From Cyanobacteria bacterium UBA4641 (GTDB lineage Bacteria > Cyanobacteriota > Vampirovibrionia > Gastranaerophilales > Gastranaerophilaceae), in contig DHMN01000038.1 of assembly GCA_002405805.1 (NCBI GenBank), positions 1-48,520 of the forward strand: a DNA stretch of 48,520 bases. Reading direction: 5' to 3'. Within the stretch, counting starts at the first letter, position 1. Every line of letters starts with the position of its first letter. Positions 15,620-24,376 of the stretch are shown piece after piece. A program made the position numbers and the translations under genes. A model generated the notes under the pieces. The model was not told the origin of the DNA, did not search any database, and was given only the letters and a program-made list of their open reading frames with translations.

Positions 15620-17342
15620 GAAAATAAAATTTAATTTAAAGACAAAAATAGTTTTAGCTAATGTAGCATTTATTACGATGGTGCTAATTTGCTTTGGATT
15701 AAATTTATCTCCGCAGACTATTATTTCTCATAGAGTAATTATGATATTTGAAACAATTTTGTTAATTTGTGCAAATATTTTTAACTATATGTTGCTATTA
15801 AATAGATTAAAAATAGGTAATGACGAATTTTTAAGATATCGTCTTTGTCGAAATTGTAAGCATTGCGAAATTGGTATTGATTCTTTGCTTAATCAAATTT
15901 TTATGACAACTCCGGATATTATTGCTTTTATGGACACTAATCAAAGATATGTTATGTGTTCTAAAAAACTCTATGATTTATTTAAAATTACGGCACCTGA
16001 AATTATTGGAAAATCTCAGGACGTAATCTTGCCACAACAACAAGTTGAGCTTAATCGCAAATATCTGAATGAAGTTATTGCGCAAAAGAAACCAATGTAT
16101 TATACCCAAAAGATTTACATAAATAATGTTGAATATATTTATGATTCAATTTCATCACCTATTGTCAGCAAAGATAATCAAGTGGCAGGAATCTTAACTA
16201 TGAGCCGTAATATAACCGAAACAGTTTCGTTAAAAGAATCTTTTGAGCGTTCTAACCAAAAGTTATATGATTTAATAAATAATTCTCCAAACTTGGCTTA
16301 TGTTTTAGATGGAGATGGTAGTTATATTTTTGGTAACACTAAAGGAAAAGAATTTTTTATCACTGGTGTAGATTATACAAGTTCAGGTGAACGTATAGTT
16401 ATCAAGATGGATAAGTTCAGAGATGAAATAATCAATGAAAATCGCAAAATTATCGCAACTGGCGAAAGACTGGTTAAAGAAAAAGAAATGGTTGCCGCAA
16501 ATGGTGAAAGCTATTGGTACGAATTTACTAAAACTCCATTGACAAATTCTTCTGGGGATTATTATGCGGTTACAACAATTGCAAGATGTATTGATAGTGA
16601 AAAACGCTTGCAAGAACAGAGAGAAACATATATAGCAACACTCAGTCATGATTTGAAAACTCCAGCTATTGCTCAAGTTAGAGCGTTGGAACTGCTTTTG
16701 AGCGGACAAATGGGCGAATTTAACGAAAGCCAAAAAGAATTGCTCCATCTGACACTTGATTCTTGCAATTACTTATACGATATGGTTTATACAATTCTTT
16801 CAACATGTAAATTTGAAAATGGCGAAATTTCACTTAACTATTCGTCTGTTGATTTTGTAAAACTTACGGAAGAATGTATAAATGAATGTTTGAATTTAAC
16901 CAAAACAAATAATACTACAATTGTTTTTGAGCCTATAGAAAATCCTTGCGTTGCTATGGCAGATAAAAACGAAATCAAACGTGCAATTGTGAATTTTCTC
17001 TCAAATGGTATAAATTATGCAAATACAGATACTGTTATAAAAGTTTCAGTGAGTGTGCATGATGAACTTGTTGAACTAAGAATCAAAAATTCCAGCCCAT
17101 ATATAGACACTGATACGATGAACCGAATTTTTAGAAAATATGTCACTCATTCAGAAAAATTCAACAAAGTCGGTGTCGGATTAGGGTTATATCTGTCAAA
17201 GAAAATTGTAGAGGCTCACAATGGCGAAATTATTGCAGAAAGCACCAAAGATAACACCAATACTTTTGGCTTTGTTATTCCTGTTTCTGTAAAATCTTTA
17301 CCGGTAAAAAGGTTGGCAGAATATTCTACAACAATGAAGTAA
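15606..17342 (+). CDS. Membrane PAS-domain sensor histidine kinase with Cys cluster
   Basis: A 578-residue inner-membrane sensor kinase. Two transmembrane helices (about 14-33 and 43-65) are separated by a very short loop, so sensing is probably cytoplasmic or within the membrane. Next come CRNCKHC (Cys81/84/87), two PAS domains (about 100-205 and 220-330), HisKA with His348 in TLSHDLKTP, and a HATPase domain with Asn467 in NFLSNGINYA and the G2 box VGVGLGLYL (522-530). The usual DxGxG (G1) box is replaced by KNSSPYIDTD. The start at 15606 inside the regulator gene has AAGGAA at 8 nt; the longer frame begins inside the regulator coding sequence. It ends 17 bp into the convergent TolC-type gene. 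Confidence 0.88.
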   Translation: MTFFKKIKFNLKTKIVLANVAFITMVLICFGLNLSPQTIISHRVIMIFETILLICANIFNYMLLLNRLKIGNDEFLRYRLCRNCKHCEIGIDSLLNQIFMTTPDIIAFMDTNQRYVMCSKKLYDLFKITAPEIIGKSQDVILPQQQVELNRKYLNEVIAQKKPMYYTQKIYINNVEYIYDSISSPIVSKDNQVAGILTMSRNITETVSLKESFERSNQKLYDLINNSPNLAYVLDGDGSYIFGNTKGKEFFITGVDYTSSGERIVIKMDKFRDEIINENRKIIATGERLVKEKEMVAANGESYWYEFTKTPLTNSSGDYYAVTTIARCIDSEKRLQEQRETYIATLSHDLKTPAIAQVRALELLLSGQMGEFNESQKELLHLTLDSCNYLYDMVYTILSTCKFENGEISLNYSSVDFVKLTEECINECLNLTKTNNTTIVFEPIENPCVAMADKNEIKRAIVNFLSNGINYANTDTVIKVSVSVHDELVELRIKNSSPYIDTDTMNRIFRKYVTHSEKFNKVGVGLGLYLSKKIVEAHNGEIIAESTKDNTNTFGFVIPVSVKSLPVKRLAEYSTTMK

Positions 17343-18696
17343 TATCTTGACCGCCTGTTGCTTTATACAAATTGATAACTGAAATTTCTCTGTTGATATT
17401 ATTTACGACACAGCTTTCTTCGCTAATCAATATCATTTGTTGTGCTTTCATATTATCAAGTTTTGATTGAGCACCGGTTTTGAATTTTTGATTTGCAAGT
17501 TCTAATTTTTCAGCTTCAATATCATATCTTTCACTGCTTTTTTTATAATTCATGTTAGATGTTTTTACGCTCATCATTGCATCGTTTAGTTCTTGAATAG
17601 ATGTAAGTATTGATTTTTCGTAAATTTGTAGAGCCTTTTCATATTCAAGTTTGTTATATCTTAATTTCGCTTTTTTATAACCGCCTGTGAATAATTCAAG
17701 AGAAGGTGCAACCCCTATTGTAGATAAAAATGTGTGGGGAGCAAACATTCTGCACCAGTCATACGCATTGAATCCGACTTGACCAAATACAGTGAATTTC
17801 GGTAAGAAATCTCTTCTTGCAACTTTAACATCAATCCCAGTTTTTTCTATATATAATTCTGCTTTTTTGATATCAGGTCTTTGGGCAATATATTCGGTTG
17901 AAATTTCAGAAGGTACAGAAGGAATTACAATTGAATCATAGTTACTTCTGTCGATTTTTGATTGATATCTGTCTCCTAACTGCGCAATCAGTTGGTTAAG
18001 AGTTACATCTTGGCGTTCTTTTAAAGAATTTAACCTTTCATGCATTTGAGTTAATGTTTGTTTTTCTGAAAGCAATTCAGCTAATGGACATAACCCGCTG
18101 TTATATTTTTGAGTTTCAAGAGTAACGATATCTTCTTGTATTTTTAATAATTTTTCTTGGTTTTGGATTAATTTATCAATTCCGATAAGGGTGTAATAGT
18201 TAGACACAAAACCTGATGAAATTGAGATATATGAGACTCTTTCATCTTGTTTGGTCATTTCTATTTGCTTTTTCAAACTTTTGGTTTTTAAGTAATTTTC
18301 GCCCCAAATGTCTACTTCATAAGACATTGTTAATGGTAATTGATAATGAGCTTGATTGTAATCAGGAATAAGCACATCCCCAAATCTTTGGTCAGATGCT
18401 GTTAAATATCTTTGAATACCACCGTTAAATGTAAGTTGCGGAAGTTGATTTGCAAATGCTTGTTTCATGATTTGTTGAGATTGCTTTGACTTAATTGAGG
18501 CAATTTTTAAATCCGGATTGTCTGCATATAATTTTTCAACATAACCGCTTAAAGTTGAATCATCAAAATGTTTCCACCAATCAAGGTTCATATATTCAAC
18601 GGTCGGATTGGTTGTTTGTTCAGTTTTTTTAGCGTCCGCTGTTGGGGTAACTGAGATTAAACATAATAAAATAATTAATATTTTTAAACTTTTCAT
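17326..18696 (-). CDS. TolC/NodT-family outer-membrane factor
   Basis: A 456-residue secreted protein: signal peptide 1-22 (hydrophobic core ILIILLCLISV, ending ADA before KK), then two repeats of long helices and beta segments typical of outer-membrane efflux channels. Visible family pattern includes the early W..F.D..L and ..NPDLKIA..K segment, YEVDIWGENYLKTKS, and a second-half RPDIKKAELYIEKTG. Such trimers form the outer-membrane/periplasmic tunnel for tripartite exporters. The gene is divergent from marR and hlyD genes, sharing a 47-bp regulatory region with a perfect palindrome. The start follows AAAGGAAAA. A lipobox cysteine was not seen. Confidence 0.87.
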   Translation of the reverse strand: MKSLKILIILLCLISVTPTADAKKTEQTTNPTVEYMNLDWWKHFDDSTLSGYVEKLYADNPDLKIASIKSKQSQQIMKQAFANQLPQLTFNGGIQRYLTASDQRFGDVLIPDYNQAHYQLPLTMSYEVDIWGENYLKTKSLKKQIEMTKQDERVSYISISSGFVSNYYTLIGIDKLIQNQEKLLKIQEDIVTLETQKYNSGLCPLAELLSEKQTLTQMHERLNSLKERQDVTLNQLIAQLGDRYQSKIDRSNYDSIVIPSVPSEISTEYIAQRPDIKKAELYIEKTGIDVKVARRDFLPKFTVFGQVGFNAYDWCRMFAPHTFLSTIGVAPSLELFTGGYKKAKLRYNKLEYEKALQIYEKSILTSIQELNDAMMSVKTSNMNYKKSSERYDIEAEKLELANQKFKTGAQSKLDNMKAQQMILISEESCVVNNINREISVINLYKATGGQDITSLL

Positions 18697-18712
18697 GCTA
18701 TTTATTTTCCTT

Positions 18713-18730
18713 TATGTTATCATGATAACA
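18713..18730. promoter_or_regulatory. Likely MarR operator in the divergent promoter region
   Basis: A perfect 16-bp palindrome, TGTTATCATGATAACA (18715-18730), lies in the 47-bp gap between the divergent TolC-type and MarR genes. It overlaps a weak plus-strand -10 (TATGTT, 18713) and a minus-strand -10-like TAACAT. MarR dimers bind sites of this size and symmetry, so autoregulation plus control of both transcripts is likely. Confidence 0.7.
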
Positions 18731-18743
18731 CAAAAGAAAAATC

Positions 18744-19202
18744 ATGAACACTGAAAATATATTAAAACAAAAAATAGGACTCCATCTGACAGGTGTTGGA
18801 AATTTGTCTAAGATATTTGCAGTACAGTCATTTTCAGGTAACAATTTACAAATTACTCCGGAACAATTTACTGTACTTGCCTTGTTGTATGAAAACGATG
18901 AGTTGTATCAAAGACAATTGTCAGCACTTTCATTGAAAGATAGAGCAAATATTTCGCGAATAGTTAATATATTGGAAGGTTTAGGTTTTATTACCAAAAC
19001 TCCTGATGTAAATGGTAGGAAAGTTTATAAAATAAAGATTACTGAAGAAGGTAAGGCTGTATATAAAGAAACTCTGCCTGTTATTACATCGGTTTGGAAA
19101 GAAACCGCTGAAAATATTCCTGACGAAGATTTGAAAATTTTTCATAAGGTTTTATATAAAATTCAGCAAAATTTGATATCAAAAGTAAATATACAAATAT
19201 AG
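18744..19202 (+). CDS. MarR-family transcriptional regulator
   Basis: A 152-residue protein with a winged-helix DNA-binding domain: helix segment TPEQFTVLALLYENDELYQRQLSALS, recognition region LKDRANISRIVNILEGLGFI, and wing TKTPDVNGRKVYKIKITEEGK. Flanking N- and C-terminal helices would form the dimer interface. MarR proteins usually repress efflux genes until a small ligand binds. The operator-like palindrome directly upstream and the position between an outer-membrane factor and an EmrA-like adaptor fit this. The Shine-Dalgarno is weak (AAAGAAA). The adaptor gene follows after 22 bp. Confidence 0.9.
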   Translation: MNTENILKQKIGLHLTGVGNLSKIFAVQSFSGNNLQITPEQFTVLALLYENDELYQRQLSALSLKDRANISRIVNILEGLGFITKTPDVNGRKVYKIKITEEGKAVYKETLPVITSVWKETAENIPDEDLKIFHKVLYKIQQNLISKVNIQI

Positions 19203-19224
19203 AGTAAGTAAAGAAGAGGTTATT

Positions 19225-20409
19225 ATGACAAAAGATAATCAAGGAAACTTTAAACCCCAAAATCATGACAATAATCAAAGAAAATCTAATAAGGACGGAT
19301 TGCCACCTGCTCCAAAATTTCCAAAATCAAAAAAACGTAAAAAAGAGGAAATGGAAATTTTAGCGAAGGCAAGATTGAAAAAATGGAGACCTGAATATGC
19401 TAAGAAAAGAGTATTCATTCCATCTGTTACGGCTGCAATTTTGTTGATGTTCGGTTTGTATGCAGGTATTATGGCTACACATTTTCAATCAACAGATGAT
19501 GCTTTTGTAGAAGGCAGAATAATTTCAGTTGCGCCAAGGGTATCAGGTCCTGTTACTCGTTTGCTTGTTGATGATAACCAATCTGTTAAAAAGGGGGATT
19601 TGTTATTAGAAATTGACCCAAATGACTATAAAGTTAAATTAGCTCAAGCAGAGGCAAAATTGGCAGAGGCTCAAGCAAAATTAAAAATTTCATCACATGA
19701 TATTTCAAAAAATTCATCAAATGTAAGCCAAGCTGCAGATGATACAACTTCTGCTAAGTCAAAATTAGATTTTGCTCAAAAAGATTACAAAAGATATAAC
19801 GATATGTATAAAACAGGTGTTGTATCAAAACAAGATTATGATAGAAGTTCTAAAGAATTGGAAGTTTCAAATGCTAATTTCCAATCAAGTACTAATAGGG
19901 CAAAAGCTATGCAATCTGAATTAGATTCATCAATTGCACAAAATGAAAGTGTAGAGGCTGAAATTAAAAGATTGCAAGCAGAAGTTGAACAAGCTAAATT
20001 GAATTTAAGCTATACAAAAATATACGCACCATCTGATGGACTTATTTCAGCAAGAAGTGTAGAACAAGGTAACTATGTTCAAATCGGTCAACCGCTTTTG
20101 GCAGTTGTACCCAGTGAAGTTTGGATTGTTGCAAACTTTAAAGAAGGTCAATTGACTCACATGCGCCAAGGTCAAAAGGTTACTGTTTCAATCGATGCAT
20201 ACCCGGGGAAAAAGTTCAAAGCTCACATTGACAGTATTCAAAGAGCAACTGGTGCAAAATCAAGTCTTTTTCCACCGGAAAATGCTGTTGGCAGTTACGT
20301 AAAAATCGTACAACGTGTCCCTGTGAAGATTGTATTTGACGAAAACTATTTGCCAAAATACAATATCGTTCCCGGCATGTCAGTTGTTCCGAGAGTAAAA
20401 ATAAAGTAA
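19225..20409 (+). CDS. HlyD/EmrA-type membrane fusion (periplasmic adaptor) protein
   Basis: A 394-residue adaptor: a basic, Pro/Lys-rich cytoplasmic N-terminus (1-63), one transmembrane helix (about 64-84), then the typical TDDAFVEGRIISVAPRVSGPV and DDNQSVKKGDLLLEIDP of the first lipoyl half. A long coiled-coil hairpin (about 130-255) follows, then a second lipoyl half (YTKIYAPSDGLIS) and a beta-barrel (VWIVANFKEGQL). In EmrAB-TolC type pumps this protein bridges an inner-membrane MFS transporter and TolC. No such transporter gene is in the neighbourhood; the next gene is a glycosyltransferase. GAAGAGG precedes the ATG. Confidence 0.92.
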   Translation: MTKDNQGNFKPQNHDNNQRKSNKDGLPPAPKFPKSKKRKKEEMEILAKARLKKWRPEYAKKRVFIPSVTAAILLMFGLYAGIMATHFQSTDDAFVEGRIISVAPRVSGPVTRLLVDDNQSVKKGDLLLEIDPNDYKVKLAQAEAKLAEAQAKLKISSHDISKNSSNVSQAADDTTSAKSKLDFAQKDYKRYNDMYKTGVVSKQDYDRSSKELEVSNANFQSSTNRAKAMQSELDSSIAQNESVEAEIKRLQAEVEQAKLNLSYTKIYAPSDGLISARSVEQGNYVQIGQPLLAVVPSEVWIVANFKEGQLTHMRQGQKVTVSIDAYPGKKFKAHIDSIQRATGAKSSLFPPENAVGSYVKIVQRVPVKIVFDENYLPKYNIVPGMSVVPRVKIK

Positions 20410-20507
20410 TGTATCAATCTCGTTATAATATGGCGTCTTCTGAGCTTTTTTTGATAAAATATATTATGTAATTAATATATTTAGGAAGTAAAAAAGATTA
20501 GGCGGAT

Positions 20508-21875
20508 ATGAAAGAGCGAATATTACTATTTATAATTGTCTTGGGTTTGACAGCTTTTATTTACATTTTCCAAAGCTATACGGTTTGGGGATTGGCACTG
20601 TTGGTATCTTTGATGGCTTTGTACGCTATTTTTACCAATGTTGCGTATAAAATCAAACAAAGAAAAGAACAACAGACTCCGATTGCTAAAAATGAAAACT
20701 ACAAACCTTTCGTTAGTATTATGATTCCTGCCCATGATGAGGAATCCGTAATTGGCAATACAGTAAGAACTGTATTAAACCTTGATTATCCGAATTTTGA
20801 AGTAATCGCGATTGATGATAGAAGTACGGATAATACAGCAGCAGTTTTGTTGGATTTAGAAAAAGAATATCCAAACAAAGTAAAAGCTTTCATTCGTCCA
20901 AAAGATGCGTTTCCCGGAAAATCTGCCGTATTGAATGACGCGTTAGCTTTTGCAAAAGGTGAGGCTATTTTGGTTTTTGATGCTGATGCGACGATGGAAC
21001 CTGACTTTTTAACTAATCTTGTTTATGAACTTGAACCGAAAGATGTCGGTGCAGTTCAGGCAAGAAAAATTGTTCGCAACAAAGATATGAATATTTTGAC
21101 ACGTTGTCAAAATAACGAAATGACAATGGATACTCACTTCCAAGTCGGCAGAGACTCTGTAAAAGGAGCTGTTGAACTTCGTGGAAACGGTGAATTGATT
21201 AAACGTACCGCTCTTGAAGATATTGGCGGATGGAATAATTATACAATTACTGATGACCTTGATATGTCAACACGTCTTCATATCAAAGGATGGGATGTCC
21301 GATTCTGTGCTAATACTGCTGTGTATGAAGAAGGTATTATGTACTTGTTTCCATTGTATAAACAGCGCAGAAGATGGTTGGAAGGTACAATCAGAAGATA
21401 TTTAGAATATTTTTGGGATATTTTGACCTCTAAAAAAATGTCTATGCGTGTAAGACTTGATATGATTGCATACATTTCAGAGTTCATCATGCCGGCATGG
21501 TTTATCATAGAAATAGGTATCTTGCTTTTCAAAATTTGCCTGAAAGATGCTCAACCGCATATTTTGATGTCTTCTGTTATTATGGGATGTATCATCGGAT
21601 TGGGCTTTATGATGGCTTGTCGTTACAGTTTGAGACGATATGACAATTTACCTAGGTGGGATGCTTTTATCCAATCAATTTATACTTCGGTTTATTTGCT
21701 GTTGATTTGGTTCCCATTGGTGTTGTTTATCGGTACAAAAATTTTGTTTATGAAAAAAGATATGAACTGGGGTAAAACTGCTCACGGTTTGATTCAGCAT
21801 GAACATGCCATTCAAAAAGCAAAAGAAAAAATTAGAAAAGCAAAAGAAGAATTGAAAAAATTATTAGCAAAATAA
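20508..21875 (+). CDS. Processive family 2 glycosyltransferase, membrane-integrated
   Basis: A 455-residue inner-membrane GT2. It has N-terminal transmembrane helices (about 5-45), a cytoplasmic GT-A domain with IDDRSTDNT (Asp103/104), FDADA (Asp158, Asp160), TDD (248-250) and the QxxRW motif at 286-290, then three or four C-terminal helices. This layout and the QxxRW motif match polysaccharide synthases such as PgaC/IcaA, BcsA and Alg8, which polymerise and extrude a beta-linked glycan. The sugar cannot be read. It lies 98 bp after the adaptor gene on the same strand and may use adaptor plus TolC-type channel to reach the outside, an inference from position only. Confidence 0.88.
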   Translation: MKERILLFIIVLGLTAFIYIFQSYTVWGLALLVSLMALYAIFTNVAYKIKQRKEQQTPIAKNENYKPFVSIMIPAHDEESVIGNTVRTVLNLDYPNFEVIAIDDRSTDNTAAVLLDLEKEYPNKVKAFIRPKDAFPGKSAVLNDALAFAKGEAILVFDADATMEPDFLTNLVYELEPKDVGAVQARKIVRNKDMNILTRCQNNEMTMDTHFQVGRDSVKGAVELRGNGELIKRTALEDIGGWNNYTITDDLDMSTRLHIKGWDVRFCANTAVYEEGIMYLFPLYKQRRRWLEGTIRRYLEYFWDILTSKKMSMRVRLDMIAYISEFIMPAWFIIEIGILLFKICLKDAQPHILMSSVIMGCIIGLGFMMACRYSLRRYDNLPRWDAFIQSIYTSVYLLLIWFPLVLFIGTKILFMKKDMNWGKTAHGLIQHEHAIQKAKEKIRKAKEELKKLLAK

Positions 21876-21893
21876 ATAGAATAGGAGAAACAA

Positions 21894-22427
21894 ATGCAAA
21901 CAATTTCAATTGAAGATGTAAGAAATAAAATTAGAGCAATTCCTGATTTTCCTAAAAAAGGAATTATCTTTAGAGATATAACAACAGGTATCAAAGATGC
22001 TGAAACAATGCGCGCTATGATTGATTTTCTTTGTGACCAATACAAAGCTGAAAAAGTTGATTATATCGCAGGTATCGAAAGTCGCGGTTTTATTTTTGGT
22101 ATGCCAATGGCTTACAAAATGAACTGTGGTTTTATTCCAATTAGAAAGCCAAACAAATTACCTGCTGAAACTATTAAGGAATCTTATGACTTGGAATATG
22201 GCTCTGATTCAATTGAAATTCACGCTGATGCAATTGAAAAAGGTGCAAGAGTTTTGGTCGTAGATGATTTGTTAGCTACAGGCGGAACTGCAAAAGCTGC
22301 TTGCAATTTGGTTAGAAAAGCAGGCGGAGATTTAGTCGGTGCAGCTTTCTTAATCGAATTAAATGCGCTAAACGGTAGAGAAAAGCTTGCAGATTGCGGA
22401 AAAGTAATTTCTATGTTACAATATTAG
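21894..22427 (+). CDS. apt: Adenine phosphoribosyltransferase
   Basis: Apt converts adenine + PRPP to AMP in purine salvage. The 177-residue product shows the family N-terminus (IRAIPDFPKKGIIFRDIT), the IAGIESRGFIFG segment, and the PRPP-binding motif VLVVDDLLATGGTA. AGGAGA lies just before the ATG and the gene starts only 18 bp after the glycosyltransferase stop, so co-transcription is likely though the functions are unrelated. Length and motifs leave little doubt. Confidence 0.95.
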   Translation: MQTISIEDVRNKIRAIPDFPKKGIIFRDITTGIKDAETMRAMIDFLCDQYKAEKVDYIAGIESRGFIFGMPMAYKMNCGFIPIRKPNKLPAETIKESYDLEYGSDSIEIHADAIEKGARVLVVDDLLATGGTAKAACNLVRKAGGDLVGAAFLIELNALNGREKLADCGKVISMLQY

Positions 22428-22453
22428 TAAATCAAAAATCAGGAGAATAAAAT

Positions 22454-22693
22454 ATGAAAAAAGTTGCGATACTACTGGCTTTATTGGTATTACAGATTCA
22501 AGTAACGGCGGTTGCTGCGGCTAATTCAAATTATAATAAAAAGCCTGCACAAAAAACTAAAGCTACAAAACCTGTAAGTAATGTAAAAGCTAATGATGGC
22601 TACAAACAAGATGGCAGTGACTATTTGTTGAAATACAATATCAACGATTTAGAGTCTGCACCTTGGTTAAACGGTGGCAAAAGAAAAATCTAA
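22454..22693 (+). CDS. Small secreted basic protein, function unknown
   Basis: A 79-residue protein. Residues 1-22 are a typical signal peptide (MKKVAILLALLVLQIQ, ending AVAA before ANS), leaving a mature part of about 57 residues. It first has a Lys/Ala/Thr/Pro-rich stretch and then a more structured end around YLLKYNINDLESAPWLNGG. AGGAGA sits at good spacing, and a GNRA-looped terminator closes the transcript. It follows apt by 26 bp. No family recognised; probably periplasmic. Confidence 0.7.
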   Translation: MKKVAILLALLVLQIQVTAVAAANSNYNKKPAQKTKATKPVSNVKANDGYKQDGSDYLLKYNINDLESAPWLNGGKRKI

Positions 22694-22700
22694 TTAAAAG

Positions 22701-22732
22701 AAACACCTTAGTCAGAAATGATTAAGGTGTTT
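22701..22732 (+). terminator. Rho-independent terminator of the apt/small-protein unit
   Basis: A 14-bp stem (AAACACCTTAGTCA with TGATTAAGGTGTTT, one G-T pair) is capped by a GAAA tetraloop and followed by TTTTCT. Confidence 0.85.
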
Positions 22733-22770
22733 TTCTATAAGATTATGAGATATAAAGAGAGAGAAGAAAC

Positions 22771-23076
22771 TTATGCTAATAATTGTTCAAGTTTTTGAGC
22801 AGCAACTTTAGCTTTGTTAGATTGAAGAAGTGATTTTTCGATTCTTTCTTCAATTTCTTTGTCAGATTCAGTTGAATATTTAACCATATCCAATGCTTTT
22901 ACGTAGTCTTGAACAGTTATGAATGGAGAGTCAACTCTTGCAGAAGATGCTGCGCTTAATGATTGAGCATATTCACTTGCTGTAATCATTGTGTTTTCTG
23001 ATTCGATGTAACCACCATTTTTCAATGATTCTGCATATTCTTTAGCTGAAATTAAATCTCCGTAATATCTTTCCAT
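22771..23076 (-). CDS. Small protein with three 22-residue repeats, function unknown
   Basis: A 101-residue protein. The motif I-[ST]-[AV]-x-[ED]-Y-[AV]-x-[SA]-L occurs three times, at residues 9-18, 31-40 and 53-62, with an exact 22-residue period: ISAKEYAESL, ITASEYAQSL, ITVQDYVKAL. The last 30 residues are a charged helix (EIEERIEKSLLQSNKAKVAAQKLEQLL) that could form a coiled coil. No signal peptide or membrane helix is seen. AGGGAAAA precedes the ATG. Convergent with the small secreted protein and divergent from ychF. Not recognised; it looks like a repeat-built structural or binding protein. Confidence 0.7.
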   Translation of the reverse strand: MERYYGDLISAKEYAESLKNGGYIESENTMITASEYAQSLSAASSARVDSPFITVQDYVKALDMVKYSTESDKEIEERIEKSLLQSNKAKVAAQKLEQLLA

Positions 23077-23266
23077 TTTTATTTTCCCTTTATCTCTTGT
23101 ATATCCCTTACACTTATATAAAGTATTTTACTTTTAAAAAATTGCGTAAATCATACCTAAAAAGTATATAATTTTAACATAACTTTACAATAGTTTATAA
23201 GACTATCTCTTGGCGCGGTTTTGGGGTAAAATTAAAGAAAAGAATCAGCTAGAAAAGGAAATATAA

Positions 23267-24364
23267 ATGCTTAGAACAGGAATCGTAGGACTGCCAAATG
23301 TCGGCAAATCAACTTTATTTAACGCACTTACAAATGCAAGAAACGCTCAGAGTGCCAATTATCCGTTTTGTACAATTGAACCAAATATTGGTGTTGTAGA
23401 TGTTCCGGATGAAAGATTGAAAGTTCTTGCAAAACTTTGTAAAACCGATGTAATTATTCCAACTGCCATTGAGTTTGTGGATATTGCAGGTTTGGTAAAA
23501 GGTGCAAGTAAGGGCGAAGGTTTGGGAAACCAATTCTTACAAAATATTCGTGAAGTTGATGCTATTATTCAGGTTGTAAGATGTTTTGATGATGAAAATA
23601 CAATCCACGTAGCGGGAAAAGTTGACCCAATCAGCGATATTGAAACAATTAACACGGAACTTGCTCTTGCTGATATGGCATCTGTTGAAAGACGTCAGGC
23701 AAGAATTGCCAAAGTCGTTAAATCAGGCGATAAAGAGGCTGTATTAGAAGATAAAGTTTTGAAAAAGTTGACGGATTTACTTTCGGAATGTTCATTTATT
23801 GATGTTTCAAAGCATTTTGATGAAGATGAAATTCCTGTAGTAAAAATGTTGAACTTGTTATCAACAAAACCTGTTATCTATTGTGCAAATGTTTCTGAAT
23901 TTGACTTAAAAGACGGCAACGATTACACAAGAAAAGTCGAAGAGTATGCAAAATCTCACGGCGCAGAGATGGTTGTAATTACCGCAAAAATCGAAGAAGA
24001 ACTTGCAGATTTAGGTAAAGAAGAGGCTCAAGAATATTTGCAAGAACTTGGTATTGAAGATAGTGGTATCAACAGAATGATTAAGTCTGTTTATAATTTG
24101 TTGAAGTTGAGAACCTTTATCACTGCAGGCGAAAAAGAAGTTCGAGCTTGGACCATTACAGCAGGAACAAAAGCTCCTCAAGCTGCAGGTGTAATCCACA
24201 CAGATTTTGAAAAAGGTTTCATCAGAGCTGAAATTACACCATATAAAGATTTTGCAGAACTAGGCTCATATAATGCTTGCAAAGAAAAAGGGGTAACTCG
24301 TCTTGAAGGTAAGGATTACGTAGTTCAAGATGGTGACCTCGTTCACTTTAGATTTGCAGTGTAA
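23267..24364 (+). CDS. ychF: Redox-regulated ATPase YchF (OLA1 family)
   Basis: A 365-residue P-loop protein of the Obg/YchF clade: G1 motif GLPNVGKST (8-16), the switch region ANYPFCTIEPN, G3 DIAGLVKGAS, a helical coiled-coil insertion, and a C-terminal TGS domain (LLKLRTFITAGEKEVRAWT onward). YchF/OLA1 proteins bind ATP in preference to GTP and associate with ribosomes; they affect translation and stress response. The length is exactly normal. AAAAGGAAA precedes the ATG. Monocistronic, followed by repeat-rich intergenic DNA. Confidence 0.95.
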   Translation: MLRTGIVGLPNVGKSTLFNALTNARNAQSANYPFCTIEPNIGVVDVPDERLKVLAKLCKTDVIIPTAIEFVDIAGLVKGASKGEGLGNQFLQNIREVDAIIQVVRCFDDENTIHVAGKVDPISDIETINTELALADMASVERRQARIAKVVKSGDKEAVLEDKVLKKLTDLLSECSFIDVSKHFDEDEIPVVKMLNLLSTKPVIYCANVSEFDLKDGNDYTRKVEEYAKSHGAEMVVITAKIEEELADLGKEEAQEYLQELGIEDSGINRMIKSVYNLLKLRTFITAGEKEVRAWTITAGTKAPQAAGVIHTDFEKGFIRAEITPYKDFAELGSYNACKEKGVTRLEGKDYVVQDGDLVHFRFAV

Positions 24365-24376
24365 TGTGTAATAAAC

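Noticed and set aside
20526..22045. Minus-strand frames opposite the GT2 and apt genes
   Set aside because: They are antisense to well-conserved motifs on the plus strand, with no start signals.
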